A stretch of 64,000 nucleotides of DNA from Bigelowiella natans CCMP2755 (taxonomy: Eukaryota; Cercozoa; Chlorarachniophyceae). Below, in pieces: positions 1 to 12,788 of the stretch (positions within the stretch are counted from its first letter, which is position 1; every line of letters begins with the position of its first letter). A model generated the notes under the pieces. That model saw nothing but the letters and a program-made list of their open reading frames with translations. It was not told the DNA's origin and searched no databases. The stretch spans positions 1 to 64,000 of the forward strand of contig ADNK01001129.1 in assembly GCA_000320545.1 (NCBI GenBank). The letters run 5' to 3'. Made by a program: the position numbers and the translations under genes.

Positions 1-104
1 CCCCCCCCCAGCTCCCATCCTTCCTCGTCTTTTACTCCTTCTCCTCACTCATAGTATATCCCTTATTGATATCTTCGTTTGCCCTCCTCGTCTTCTTTCT
101 GCAG

Positions 105-525
105 CTACACCGCTACGAGCAATGCGTATCGCCAGCATCCAAACGGTTACCGGAATAAAAAGGGGAGTATGGATAATAAGGCTGCGGTTGTGGCAAAATT
201 GTACCCATTCCTAGGAGTCTGGGACAGGCTATGTGCTTCTATAGGGTCATCGTGCCAATCGGCTAAGACCTTCGCTCAGGCGGAAAGCTATTGCAAGGGC
301 ACTAACGGGCGACTTTGCCGCATCGATGAAGTCGATAGGTTTGTAAAGAATGATTCGTTAGACGACGAAAATGCGAGGGTGGGGAGGAGGTGTTGAACGC
401 CATTGAGATGATACATGAGAATCATTTTGTCCGTGCGCGCACATGAGTACTTTGGTGTGCCACAGCCCTTTCCCTTCGGATACTGACGCCACGATACGCA
501 TACTTATATGCATGCACATGAATTC

Positions 526-563
<38 letters not shown>

Positions 564-569
564 TTGTAA

Positions 570-608
<39 letters not shown>

Positions 609-1209
609 GTATGATTTCAATTTCTCCATATGTTTTTTCACTATATTCGTAGGTTCATCACTACAGGAACAGGCTGTAGTTTCGACTACAAGTAAGATTC
701 GCAAAAAATAAGTGCACTGAGAGAAAACGAGAACACGTTCACCATTTCAATCTAGGCCGTTTCCTCAAAAGGGGGAAACGTGACTTTGAAGCAGATATCA
801 CCAACCTACAAACAAATACACGATTGCGCCGGCGCATGTGTTTATGTGTGTGTGTGTCGTCCTGTCTCGCTCGAGAGACCTTCGGAAGAAGAAGTCATCT
901 TCCATATTTCTTCTTCTTCTTCTTCCTCCTCTTCTCTCCCACGAATGAATTCGACAGTGACTGCCTTCTTTCCATTAGTTACGTCTGGAGCAGTAGCGTG
1001 TGCGGCGTGTCTTCCGCTGGTGTATACTCGTATTGGCAGCAGTATGGCGACAAGGGATACAATACACCCGATCTCAACACAGCTCACAAGAAGAGATGCG
1101 TGGTATGTAAGAGAGGGGGAAAGGGAGGGGGGGGGGGTGGTGGGGAGCAAGCCTTATCATGATGTAAACGACGAATATGTACATCTATAAGATATAGATG
1201 CTAATGCAA

Positions 1210-1263
<54 letters not shown>

Positions 1264-1471
1264 TGTCCTGTATTTATTCATATAATGAGTATGCGTGTGT
1301 GTGTGTGTGTGTGTGATAGGCTGCGACAACCACCGCCAACGTGCGCTGCTGTGCGGATAAATACGATCCCCAAAGCGGGTAACAACAGGACCAAATTCAT
1401 AGCAATAGCAGTCGAGAGTTGGGATGTGTGCGAAGCAGTCGTGCAACGAAAATAGTCGTGGACTTAAATGC

Positions 1472-1535
<64 letters not shown>

Positions 1536-1894
1536 TGTATCCGTGTCTTTCTACTAATCTATGTGTTTCATTCCTCCTCCTCCTCCATTTATCTCCTCCT
1601 CTTAACCATCTCTAGAATCAATGAGGGTCGTATCGATGTCGTTGTCGACGGCACGACAGTGGCCAAGGAAATCCGCCCACCGAAGAACAAGTGGACCAAG
1701 TACTCTGTGCAATTCAAGGCCGAGAAGGGCAACCGCGCCGTCGTTGAGATCCGCAATAGCTTCACTGCAAACAAGGTGAGAAAGAGGGTGTGGGGAATAT
1801 ACCATTGAGATATTATAAATATGTATAAATGTGTGTATATATATGTATATATATATACAATATTTATATGATATAAAATTATATGTGTGTGTGT

Positions 1895-1940
<46 letters not shown>

Positions 1941-2205
1941 TCTGAGCAGAAAATTGTACATCATGAATACCTTCCTCTCGTCGTTGTCACCATGATTAGC
2001 ATTGTGACTCTCCCTCCTCCTCATCCTCTATCTCGTTGATCCTCCTCCTGCCCCTAGATCTACGAAGTACACGTTGACGGCGTGGAAGTCAGGAGCATCG
2101 ACACTCCTCTCTGGGACTTGCAGATGTCGTCCTCACTTGATACTGCGGTACAAACCATTTTTACTAAAACGATTGCTAATGTCGTCTTCGTCATTTTCTA
2201 GCTGG

Positions 2206-2246
<41 letters not shown>

Positions 2247-2776
2247 CACACGCGCACCCGAGCATGACACCATACCAACCAACTCGCCTGATGATAACAG
2301 GTTGATGGGGTGACAACTTGCGCGTACCATACCTTCGCTTGCACGGAGATGAACAAGAAGTGTGGCTGTCGCTACGACCTGTACCCCTCCGATGAAGTGT
2401 ACGACGCCTACACGATGAAGTAAGAGAATTGCTTACATGAAGAAGAAGAGTGGATGAATGAAGAAATGCCAGACCTGCCAAAACATAACTTATGTGCGTG
2501 CGTGGTCATGTGTGTTGTCATCGTTTGTGCGGGTGCGCACCTCTTCTTTGATTTCCTTCTATAGCACTTGTTGATACTAGTTCCATGGAGGAGGAGAGAT
2601 CCCATGATTAACTAGTTTTTGAGTTGTGGCGACCATCCTCTCTCTCTCTCCCTCTTTCCTTCCTCTATCTGCCTTTCTCCCCCTCTAATTTGGCGTATTG
2701 TTGTGCGTAAAACTTGCTGTTCAGATGCAAGCCTGAGGACGAACCGACGGGAGTGCATCATCAAAAGGCGTCCTAG
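105..2776 (+). CDS. Secreted-type Cys-rich protein with RCCAD motif (3' part of gene)
   Basis: The gene enters from the left edge. Eight exons join in one frame: 105-338, 653-691, 979-1102, 1320-1378, 1616-1775, 2058-2147, 2301-2419 and 2725-2776 (stop TAG). The first four spell a pattern I know from extracellular proteins of stramenopile-type protists: GRLCRIDEVDR, GTGCSFDY, YVWSSSVCG, YWQQYGD, then ANVRCCAD. The second half (INEGRIDVVVDG.., AVVEIRNSF, IYEVHVDGVEV, then a Cys-rich CGCRYDLYPSDEVYD tail) is not recognised; it alternates like beta strands. The last join needs AA|GTAAG at 2419 and removes an apparent in-frame stop. All seven introns are microsatellite-filled. A carbohydrate- or surface-binding role is inference. 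The signal peptide and start lie outside the window. Confidence 0.7.
518..603. repeat. (AT)n followed by (TG)n in an intron
   Basis: A pure AT run changes directly into a pure TG run inside the second visible intron of the RCCAD gene. It is typical of the compound microsatellites in this genome. The downstream exon begins about 50 bases later at 653. Confidence 0.95.
1213..1316. repeat. Compound (AT)n ... (TG)n intron microsatellite
   Basis: An AT run (about 1215-1260) and a TG run (about 1293-1315) lie in one intron. The TG run ends only a few bases before the acceptor of the exon starting at 1320, so it occupies the place of the usual polypyrimidine tract. Confidence 0.95.
1474..1540. repeat. 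(CT)n then (TG)n in an intron
   Basis: A pure CT run of about 45 bases passes into a TG run, in the intron between the RCCAD exon and the exon starting at 1616. Confidence 0.95.
1880..1938. repeat. (TG)n then (GA)n in an intron
   Basis: A short TG run is followed by a GA run, interrupted once. It lies in the intron between exons 1616-1775 and 2058-2147. Confidence 0.9.
2205..2245. repeat. (CA)n intron microsatellite
   Basis: A pure CA run lies in the intron before the exon that starts at 2301. Confidence 0.95.
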
Positions 2777-4300
2777 AGGACGGCTTATGATACGCTCAGA
2801 CAGCCAACGCACGCGTGCACGCTAACACATCCTAGATGTAATGTATGTACAAGAAGATAAGATAGAGAAATCGTGTGTATTTTTGTGTTCATGACAGCGA
2901 GAGTGTTGAGATGGCACCTGAAACGCTTCGTGATTTTTTTCCTCCGCTGAAGGTCGTTTTGCTAGAGTTATCTGAACTAAAAGAAATTAGCATTCCCCAA
3001 TACCACCAAACTATATTAAAACAAACCCCAATAAACGTCGTCTTTGATGCAGCAAGCAAATATACTGGCCCTCCTCTCGCTTTCCACACGAATTTATTTC
3101 TCTCATTTTCTATTATTTATGTCGTCGGATGTGTGTGCGTGAACCACCTCAACGGTAGTTTACATCATTTATTTTCATCACGTAACACAGTGCATCACCT
3201 GGACTACATCATGCATGAGATGATGAGATGAGTCTGCAAACACTGCTGCAGCCGCGTAGTCACAGATCAGCTACAATGCATGGCCATGGTGTCAAACAAT
3301 AAATGGCGTTGCCAGCCGCACATGGTGCTCGATGGCATAGCTAGCATCGAAGGCTGGCAATCGATATCTGTGCTAGCTATAGTAGCTGTCCATATGTATG
3401 AGACGGGTGTAATGAGGTGATTAAATCTTTTTAATGGTCATCCTTATGTAGCTGTGCAAAGCAGAGGCTAAGGCGCTGTAAGCCGTAGTGTACGCATGTG
3501 TGCATGATATGTCAGTGCACCAGCAAATGATGCAATAATGGATTGTGCCTGCGCGCGCGTCATCGGTATCTTAGTACAGCGTGTGTACATGCGCGTCGAT
3601 CGAGCATCCAGCACAATATATAGTAAATAAAGCGCTTTAAAGATTCTTCATGGAGGAGGAGGACGTCGGGACTAGCATTGCACAGAGAAGCAATTGGTCT
3701 AGTAGCTAGTAGCACATGCATGCAGCTACAATAACTAGTGTCGGCATATTCTAGATGTGTTACATAGCAATAATTTTGTCATTTGTTCTAACGTATACAC
3801 AAACACGATAAACTCGATTATTAGTTCTAGAAGCCTGATTAATCACGTCTGCAGAAAACGTATCTTTAGCTCCTCCATGCTCTTCTCCATCCTTATACAC
3901 ACACACACACACACGCACACGCACACGCACACGCACGCACTCAAACACATATAATTTACTCACAAATGCTATGATACTGCTGATAATATTTTGTATGATT
4001 TACGACGAAACGTATCATTCCACGTGGTTGCTGGGACGATATATGGGTGGGTGGGGGCGGGGGGGGAAGGGGGGGGCGGACTTCGCTAACCGATTAAGTC
4101 TCGTCTGTTGCTCTGAGCGTTGTTTTTCGAATTGCGCGCGGACCTATGCATGGAGCGTCGTGGTGTGACGAACTATCAGGGTGGCGATGAACGGTGGGAA
4201 TGACAACACACACTCTTCTTTCGATTTCTTCATAAAGCATCTCGATCGACCTCTTTCATTGTGTCGTTGAAGACCCTGGCACGAGGCCCTAGATCCTGCC
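2777..4300. other. Intergenic region without a supported gene
   Basis: I see no reading frame with splice signals and protein-like content. The open stretch at 2875-3231 has an ordinary composition but no recognisable motif, and I do not call it. The stretch holds one copy of the dispersed inverted-repeat family (about 3395-3485), a CA/CG run near 3897-3940 and G runs near 4047-4075. Confidence 0.6.
3395..3485 (+). mobile_element. Solo end of MITE-like element
   Basis: The sequence carries the two hallmark blocks of the dispersed family: a GACGG(A/G)TGTAATGA-type block, an AT-rich middle with TTTAAATTTTTT-like sequence and GGTCATCC, then TGTAGCTGTGCAAAGCAG. I found no clear facing partner nearby, so this may be a solo or decayed copy. 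Confidence 0.6.
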
Positions 4301-4680
4301 CTAGCCGGCTGTTTGATGTGAGCGCGGAAACGAGACTGTTAGCTGTGCTTTCAAGTCCTGTGAGTAATGGCAAGTATTGTCGCTTAGGCCGTCTGAGTAC
4401 AAGGATGCTCCTAGGAGGGGAGGAAAGGAAGAAGGTGGCTCAAAATACACGACTACCATCCTGCTGAGCAATGCTTTGCCTTCCTCCGTTCTGAAACACA
4501 AGAAGCACATATGCTGAATAATTTCTGCTGCACACTAAAACGACGTGTGGTGCGAGCAACCTTCATTCTATTGTGCTGATCGAGAGCGAACGACGTAAGC
4601 TTTTCCAGTTTCACGGGTGCAGATTCGTCGTATTCTGGGGGCACAAACAAATAGCCCACATTAATGTGAGTTGCACGCAG
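4301..4680 (-). CDS. Possible minus-strand gene, two exons, unrecognised
   Basis: Reading the minus strand, an exon at about 4680-4552 gives protein-like sequence (THINVGYLFVPPEYDESAPV..) and ends at a plausible donor (AAG|GTTGCT). After a TTTCAG acceptor, a second stretch at about 4490-4301 is open (TEEGKALLSRMVVVYFEP..) to a TAG. A further open piece, NVGDFASFATSPFQMGLPE, lies near 4890-4830 and could be an upstream exon. No family is recognised. The exons could belong to a separate gene or be chance open frames, since the WD-repeat gene upstream has its own stop at 5895. Confidence 0.3.
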
Positions 4681-5464
4681 TCCAACTCGTCATTTAGTTT
4701 ATTCTTAACAAACTTTTATTCATAGCTACGAGCATGCACGAATGTGCAGCTATGTTTGTGTGTGTGCGTGCGTGTTTTAGAAGTATGCAGGTATAAACTA
4801 GAGCTTCTAGACTGAAGGAAAATCTTAGGGTTACCTTCGTCCTCAGGAAGGCCCATTTGGAACGGAGACGTAGCAAAACTGGCAAAATCACCAACATTTA
4901 GTGGAAATCAACATTAACATCTTCCATCAAACGTCCTACTTCTTTAAAACAGCAAGGCTATCCGCTCCCAAATTTAACAATTTGACGTTACGAAGCTTCT
5001 GTCTAAATGATCTCATACAACCTTTTGTATGCTCCAATCTGCAATCTCTTATGATGTGGTTTCGAAAGCAGCATGTTCTTTGCGTGTTTTTTCCTAGTTA
5101 TCGTTTTCGCTCAGGCATGGATGTGTCTCAAAAATGTTAAATTTACACGAATTAAAGTTTTCAATGTCATCGTCATTAACAATGATCACCATCTTCCACG
5201 ACGTATCTGGCCATTCACTCCCTTCCCCCTCCCTTTCCTCTATCGAGTAATGAATAACAAATGATGCCAAGATAACAAACCTCATCTGCTTCGTTTTACA
5301 CGCGGATGCGATTTGCGGATAGAAAGCGCCTGTGGAGCATATTAGACATAGCATTGACGACCCAATTACTTCATATATCTATTCAGCTTGCACATTACAT
5401 ATGAGATCCCATTGCGTGAACACTTGGATGTATGATTCGCCGTTCTGTGGATTGGAGAAAGGAG

Positions 5465-5482
5465 GGGGGGGGGGGGGGGGGA
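5465..5482. repeat. Poly-G run
   Basis: About 18 consecutive G residues, interrupted once near the start. It is one of several long G or C homopolymers in the window, in intergenic sequence. Confidence 0.95.
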
Positions 5483-5894
5483 AGGTTCTAGATAAGTGCC
5501 ATGAACTAAAATAGAGGGGAGGAAAGAGATGTGACATTCACATATATTATCCTCTGCAATCGGCGGTTTTTAAAGAATATGGCGCAAAAACTGGTGTGGT
5601 TTCTGTCCTATTTCATTATTGAATCTCCCTCCCCGCAACCTCCCTCCTTTTACGTTGTCTGTTGTCTGAAGATACAATTGCTCGCCCTCGAGAGATATCT
5701 GAGATGGGACATAATTGTAAATATAATAACAAAGTATGACACAAATACATATCCATGGTGGTAATAAAGGTGATGATGTTTAAACAAACTCAAATACGAA
5801 AACTAAACGAATTATTGACTTCTTGTCTGCCGACACTCTGTCCTGCGTGCTCGGACTTCGAGCCCTGTCACATTTACGAGTACATGTGCGTCCG

Positions 5895-8092
5895 TCACTT
5901 CATGCCGTTGTGAGGAGTGGGGGAGGCAGGAACAGAGAACTGTACGAAAGAGGAAGGAGAAATCTGTGGTGATAAAGGTGCTACCTTAGGGCCCTGTTTC
6001 ATGGTTGTCGACCCGTCCGGATTGACCTTCTGATTTGTAAACAAAGAGCCATCGTTGTTAGCCAGGTGCGCACACCATGTGTACACAGACGCGCATTCAT
6101 ACGCACCAAGGATCTCGACGCTTTGTAGAGCATCCGCCCCGCCGCACACCCTGTATTTTGAAGGTGGTTTCAGAAACAACAAGCGATGAATGAAGAGACC
6201 ATAAAAAGGCTGACGGTCGATCCCTCAGTCATTCATCGGAGTAAGTAATCAACAAGACTAAACAACCTGATTCCAAGTCCATCACGAGAAGCTCCTAAAC
6301 AATCGTATGCAATCGCGCGCGCGCGCGCGCGCACACACACGCACACATCAGATGTAGGTAGTAGAATGATCTTCCGTATTATGCGAATATTAAAGTCAAT
6401 CCAAAAACACCTTATCGTCGCAGAGCAGCACGCCAAACGGAAGATTCTTAATGCATTTCACAGCTGATTGAGAGCATATGCACGCGCCACACATACACAC
6501 ACACACACACACGCACACACACGGTCACGTCAATGAAAACAAAAGTTCTAAACTCAAAATATTCAGATATTCATGGATAACAGTCACTAACCGATTATAT
6601 CCTTTGGCAGAAGCTTCGAGTTGGGTAGCACCTGAACCAGGAGAGGCAAAAGTCAAAGGAGGCCAATAAGCAACGACAGAGCGACACCGCAATGGTGACG
6701 AATGCGAGCAGACATCTATTTGGAGATGATACATCCCTTACATTTAATATAGGTGGAAATGGGGATACTCGGCCTACGCATCACCAGTCCACCCAAACTA
6801 GCACTATGTGGAAGAAGGCAAATGCAGGGGAAATGGGAGATTTGGCTGCTACCTCGAGTTTCGCAGGAATGGGCTGTGTGAACACTTTTGCCACTGCTGC
6901 CATGCTAGAGGAGGCAATCAGAAGATACGATGGACTTCCTGAATCATCCAGTATTTATTATTCGACGTACTTCATTTGCACATTCTTTAGATCATATGAG
7001 AATATGGTGTGTGTGGAAAGTTTGGTGTTGGCTGCGCCCTTTGGGCGATTGTGAAGACCCTGGAAGGAAAGGCCGATGATTGGAGATCCCAAACACCGTT
7101 GCATATCGGTCTGCATCTGAATAAATCAAGCAATCTTTCAAAATAATGCAAATAAAGAATACACGTGTATATGTATATTGGTATCATCGTAAAATGTGCG
7201 AGACTAGAGTTTGGAACTCATGCATAACAAAAGCCTAAACTCGCTGCGTTTATACTTGCACTCTCCCCACTTAAATCAACAAACCTCCCCTCCTACATTT
7301 CGCACAAAATTTTACTTCTACCTGAAGAGCCATATTGAACACGGAAACGACTCCGTTCTCTGTGTTTATTTTCAAATTATGCTTGAGACTTGTGAATGCA
7401 GTCGGTGGCACGGGTAGTGTGTACACAGAGAAACACGCACGCACACGCACACCCATAAGTGCGCGCGTCTGTGTGTTTATTGATGAATCTTCCTACAAAA
7501 TATACACGAGGGATACGACATGTGTTCATGTTGATATTACTCAGGCCTATGGCGACAAGAGCTGACGTGAGCTCATCCGTGCACATAGCAGTGACCTGCA
7601 AGTGGTGGTTGTGTTACTTGCTAAGAAATGACAAGGAGGAGAAGAATGCAAGTGACAAATCTTGGGGGGGGGGGTAGGAGGGAGGAGAGAAGCAAATAAG
7701 GAGGGGGTATCAAACCGCTCACCTCTACTGGGAAATTCCATTCATTGATTGGTTTTGTATCTGCCGAATTGAAGAGGATGGTAAGAGGGGCGTCGTAGTT
7801 ACATTTGTACAGATTGCAGCACAGAAATCTATTATTTAGCTGCATAGCAATGACCACGTATCACACCCTTTTCCTGGGAATCTTTTTCCTCTCCTCCTTC
7901 TCCCTCTGTCTTCTTTTGCTTTGCTTCGAGCATATCTCTCCGAAATGGGAGATCATATCGAAGGAGCATTTTTGAGTTTGGACGCCGTAGCACCATGCTG
8001 GATGTAACTAGCTTCATCTGACCAATCAACACGATGATGACAAGAGATCACTTCGGCATCGAGTTTAGCAGGGTTTGTTGTTTGTTCTTCCT

Positions 8093-8140
<48 letters not shown>

Positions 8141-11131
8141 CTGTCCTACGAATCATTGGGGCACTCGGGGAAAAGGATCCCCATCACTTCCTCTTCGTTG
8201 CCATATCTCAGAGTTCCGTAATGCGGTGGCCGTAGATAGTACTATTTACATCAACAATGGTGCTCTACCCCGGAGGTAATTGGAGATCTGGTGAAGACAA
8301 ACTGGGGATTGTACACCTGATAGATAGCGCTCACAAGTTGAATATGGAAATAAATAAATATATATATCTAAATATTGCATCCCTATCTAGATAAACCCCT
8401 ATGAACATGCATATCAGAGAGGCAATACGCGAGAACGTGCACAAGAGCAAACACACCTTTTCGTCCTCCTCCTCCTCCTCTTCATCACCATCGATCCTAC
8501 CCTCCTCCTTTTTTTCTTCCTCTTTGTTCTCCTCCTTCTCCTCCTTCTCATTTTGTTTTCCCTTGTCCGCCTCCTTGGATTCAGCCTCATCAGCCTCAGG
8601 TTCGGGAGGGGGGAGAGGTTCGGTGGCAGCTAGAGTAACTAATCTATGCGTCTTTGCAGATAACTCGGTCGGTATATCTTCAGGAAGTTTCACGATATAT
8701 GCCTGCGTGTGTAAGGGAAAGGATGGATGGAGGAAGAGGAAGAGAGAGGGGAAATTGTCACAGGATTAAGCGTGTGCGCTTGTGCGTATCAAAGCCTAGA
8801 ATGTGTTATGTACATATCGTACACTTCTACTACTAATACTCCTATTTCTACATCTCCAACCCATACGCTATTGCTATACGCAGAAGGTGATGCCTATGTC
8901 CTCGACTTTTCCCATACCACTCCCCCCCTTTCCCCCTCATGTTGCGCTTAAACAACCTTTTTATGCGGTAGTTTCTTTTGGGCCTCCTGGGCCTGCTGCT
9001 TTATCTGATCCGACTGGCTCGCTTGGAAGTGTGTATTCAATTGTAACATAACCTCTGGAGTAAATCTAATAGGAATATGTGATGTTATTGTCTGCGAAAG
9101 GATAGGGAAGGGACTATGGATGAGGACATAAATCAGAGAAAATGAATCGTATTTATACTATCTTCACGGCGCGAAAACCATCTGCTCAGTCATTTCGACA
9201 GATCAGAAGGATATAAGTGCTTTCTTATGATCTCCGAGTGAAAGCACATTCCTTGCATCGTCCATAAAGGGGCGGGATGATGGAGCGTACCTCGAGTATA
9301 TTTCGTAGCAATCTAGACTTCCGTTCGAATAGCTTACGGCCACGAACCTGCGATGACGAAAGCAGAGCGATAATGTCTCAATTCTCCCCACCAGCATGAA
9401 TTATAGATCGTGAAGAAGTATGGCAAACCGTGCATCCTTCGAGATCTCGAGGCTGGAAACAGTTCCTGGTGGCTCGCCTTCTATCTTCCGAGTGCTAAAT
9501 AGCAACATTTGTTTTGTGCCTCATTTTCTCCTCGGTATCATTACGTTTTATCTTACAAAAGGTTTGTGTGTGTGTGTGTGTGTGCGTGTGTGTGTGTTTG
9601 TGTTTCTCCAAAGATGTAAGAGATGTCGCTGCCTTGGATCTAATTAGGTTTGGAAAACATGATATACAGTCTATGCATCCCTACTATATTTCCTTTCTCT
9701 GTGGCGATTTGAGGGATTGAAAATTCAAAAATGTTTTACGGGAATTGTGCCAGCAGTAGAGCACTTCCGTAGGAAACCCTCATGGCATACACCTAATTGA
9801 TGGTATTGATGAACAACACACACTCTAACGCACATATACACAAATTCAAATTTTTGCTTTTCTCGATTTTCTTCTTTGCTTCTCAGCCGCTCACAGAATA
9901 TACTGCTCTCATTCTGCAAATCGGTATCGTCACTATATATATATTGATATATAATTTGTTTGTTGCAGAGATACTTTTATGTGGGCTGCAGAGGCTGCTG
10001 CAATTATGAACCAATCTTGATCGAACAGCTTCATGGTCGGAGCTGTGTTCTGAGCAACCAACAATCATCGTTACCTCTCCACATAAACAGACGCTGGAAC
10101 CATTAGTGCTGCAAGCAGCCAAATTGGCTGTCATCTAGATGATTGATGTAATTTGCTTAACCTTTTTGTGGAGCGGCAGGTCACGCACCAAGATCTGCAT
10201 TGCTCTCGGGGCTAGTTCGGAGAAGAACGACTCGTCTCTATGAGCAACAAACGAAAAAAGAGAGTGCACACAAGCGACGAAAGGGTAAGTAATTTTCCAT
10301 TTCTCATCGTAAGCGTACGAATCACACACACTATAAATCTAATCAAATAGGTGCACTGTCTTAATGGCTCTGCACGTGGGAAGACTGTGGGGCAGCTCAT
10401 ACTTCGCTTCTCCCGCATGGTTACAGCAGCAAAATGGCATATTCAGCGTAGCAGTGCAAAGTTTTCAGTCTTGGTCTAACACGACCGTAAAGTCCTTTCC
10501 CTCCAACATAGCACATGCCTCTCCCCCCCCCCCCCTCTCCCCTCTAGGAGACGAGTCGAACCCGTGTGCGATAGAGATGTGCAAGATTGCTTGGCGCTCA
10601 TCTCCGGTGAGCTCCGGACAGGTATCCATCATCATTTCCACCGCAGGCCCTGGGGACTTCGGTTCGTCTCTATTGTGAAACGAGTACACGTAGCCTTTCG
10701 AACGAGGATCGAGATACAGAAGAGGGGAAGAAAATATGGATAATTAATTGGATATGAGATCAACAGAATTATAACAAAAACGATGAGACGGTGCATAGCG
10801 TTACGTTACTAGCGAGAAGTCCCTCTCTCCCTCTCCCTTTCTCCCATATATATACATTAGCATTTATTTATAGGATATGTATACAACGTGTATGTGTGTG
10901 TGTGTGTTGTGTCAAATGTCTAGAAGAGATAGTGTTGGATTTTGGTTGTGTAATAACCCTCATTATTGGATGCGAATTTCTGCGTTCCATCTCTTGACGA
11001 AGATATACAAGTTGTATGGCCTAGTTCACGTAACTTCTTGAAGGAAGATATGCAGTTCACTTCCTCGAGCACTACCTATCGAGAAGAACAGAGGAGAGAA
11101 TCACAAGCAGGAGAGCGCTACTGAGACCAAA

Positions 11132-11172
<41 letters not shown>

Positions 11173-11667
11173 TATCTTTCCCTCTTTTTATTTCCTCTTT
11201 TGACCTCTCCATCTCCCCCCCCACCCCCCTAGTGTTGAATAGGATATGTGCGTGTACTTTACATGTAATAATAATAAAAATAGGAGGAAGTGCGAGGCGA
11301 ATGTCAAGAAAGATGTACCTTATTCGGGTCTCTACTAATACTTTGCGCAATTGCACCATCGATGATCCTCAAGACTATCTGAGAAAGAGATTTCAGGTCG
11401 GCAAAGGTGACGTACGAGACATTATTTAAGATCAGAGATGAAATCGGGGTGAGTTTGGAGCCGGAAAAAAGGAACTCACAGTACCTTGTCGATCGTTTGG
11501 AAAGGCTCCGGCAATTGATCATGGGGGAAGTCAGGATCTGCCCATACAATCTTTCCTATCTCATCCTCCGGTGAGAGGGGGGGGCCTTTCACCTCGCTCC
11601 TACTACATATTCGAACACGTATGTCATTCTCAAACTCACGATGATTCATCGCAACTTCTGCGCTCAA
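5895..11667 (-). CDS. WD-repeat (beta-propeller) protein, WDR93-like
   Basis: At least 16 minus-strand exons can be chained. The first recognisable one (about 11575-11495) reads KIVWADPDFPHDQLPEPFQ and joins in frame to IVLRIIDGAIAQS. An N-terminal DPD..LP(E/Q)PF..(I/V)DK(I/L)V segment is what I remember of WDR93, a flagellar WD protein, so the assignment is tentative. Later exons read like propeller strands: MTANLAACSTNGSSVCLCG, FIIAAASAAHIKVSL, FVAVSYSNGSLDCYEI, SYLLIASSSMAAVAKVF, FGVLLCDDK. A very acidic Glu/Lys segment (8693-8453) interrupts the propeller. The last exons, 6853-6938, 6592-6631, 6411-6463 and 5895-6209, join with matching phase and end at TGA 5895. The start is uncertain; an earlier exon may exist above 11667. 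Confidence 0.6.
6318..6350. repeat. (CG)n/(CA)n run in an intron
   Basis: An alternating CG run passes into CA inside an intron of the WD-repeat gene. A long alternating CG tract is unusual here because most dinucleotide runs are AT, CA or CT. Confidence 0.85.
8097..8135. repeat. (CT)n intron microsatellite
   Basis: A pure CT run (GA on the coding strand of the WD-repeat gene) lies between the exon near 8150-8260 and the exon near 7880-8010. Confidence 0.95.
11131..11168. repeat. (AT)n intron microsatellite
   Basis: A pure AT run lies in an intron of the WD-repeat gene, between the exon near 11300-11390 and the exon starting near 11080. Confidence 0.95.
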
Positions 11668-12788
11668 TATACACTTTACTAATGTATGTACCTCGACGCC
11701 ATCGTGGCTACAGGTATGAAAACCAGCACGACTTACGAAAAATAAATCATCATGCTACGTGCAATCATTTCTTAGTCGCTCAGCGCGAAGCCGTTAAGGC
11801 AGCGTGTAGAAGTTTTTTATCACCTTGATATCCGAGCTTCCATAATTAAACTAGAATAGGCTGAAAAATTATAGTCCGTTGGGCGACGCTCAAATCTGGC
11901 GCTTCGCTCGCCGCAGGGGGATTTTATTGATGATCGACTTCCGAAACCAGGCCGCGAAAAGCCCTTCCAGCAGAGAATACAATGACCTAAAAATGAATAT
12001 ATTTCACATGGAGATATATGATCAATATATACACGGATATCAAAGCTCAATTTCTCCAAAATTCTCCATTCCATCCCTCCCCCACCCCCCCAATAACCCT
12101 GGCAGCAAAAAGGGTTTTCTGGCAACGGACTAGCTTCCTACCTACGACAATATATCCTGGTTGTCGTATGAGACAATTTTATGTAGTTTTCATGGATATT
12201 TATGCTTGAAGAAGAACATAGTAGATATCGAATCTGCGACATCTTACAGTTTCCAAATCCAGTTTATTTGGTTAAAAGGAAACGGCCATGCCCGGCATGC
12301 CGGTCCGGCTAGTATTTCAGGAAAAAAAAGATCCTTTTGAACTCTGCGACAACACTACTTTGTGATGTCGTTCGGGGTTGGTCTAAACTAAAATCTGCTA
12401 CGAGACGAATGAGTACCGGGCCTTAAAACTCTAAAAATACAGGCGATGTTCACGAAGCGACATCAGCATTTCGATGTTGCAAAGATTCGACAGTGTTCGT
12501 TAGGCAAAACATCTACCTTCCCCCTGCAACAGTAGTTGGTATGTGATGCATAGGAGAGGTTTAGAGAGGGATAGGGAACCACAGCCAGGCGGGGGTATTT
12601 ATTCGGACCTCGATCGATGATTTCAGAGCGTATGATTATTTTCTGTAGGATTAAAGACGGCGAACAGTCGTATGGAACTGTAGATTAACTTCTCTCTCTC
12701 TCTCTCCCTCCTTCTCTTTTTGTAAGGTCTGCGTTGTCTCTCCAGTACTAGTGCCGTCAAAGGCCAAGCTTAGAGAGAGAAAGCAGAC
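11668..12788. other. Divergent intergenic region, no clear gene
   Basis: This lies between the start of the minus-strand WD gene and the plus-strand acidic/LRR gene. An untested minus-strand upstream exon could exist at 11820-12125. A CT run at 12690-12712 precedes TTTTTGTAAG and the ATG at 12789. I see no RNA gene or repeat family member. Confidence 0.5.

Noticed and set aside
443-652. Short proteins made of YIYIYI, CVCVCV or HTHTHT repeats throughout the window
   Set aside because: These are translations of AT, TG and CA microsatellites in introns, not coding sequence.
2875-3231. Plus-strand frame of 118 codons after the RCCAD gene
   Set aside because: There are no splice context, motif or codon features to set it apart from chance; left as intergenic.
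3620-3655. Right-hand partner of the MITE end at 3395
   Set aside because: The minus strand shows only a loose match (ATGAAGAATCTTTAAAG) without the second block, so a full element cannot be claimed.
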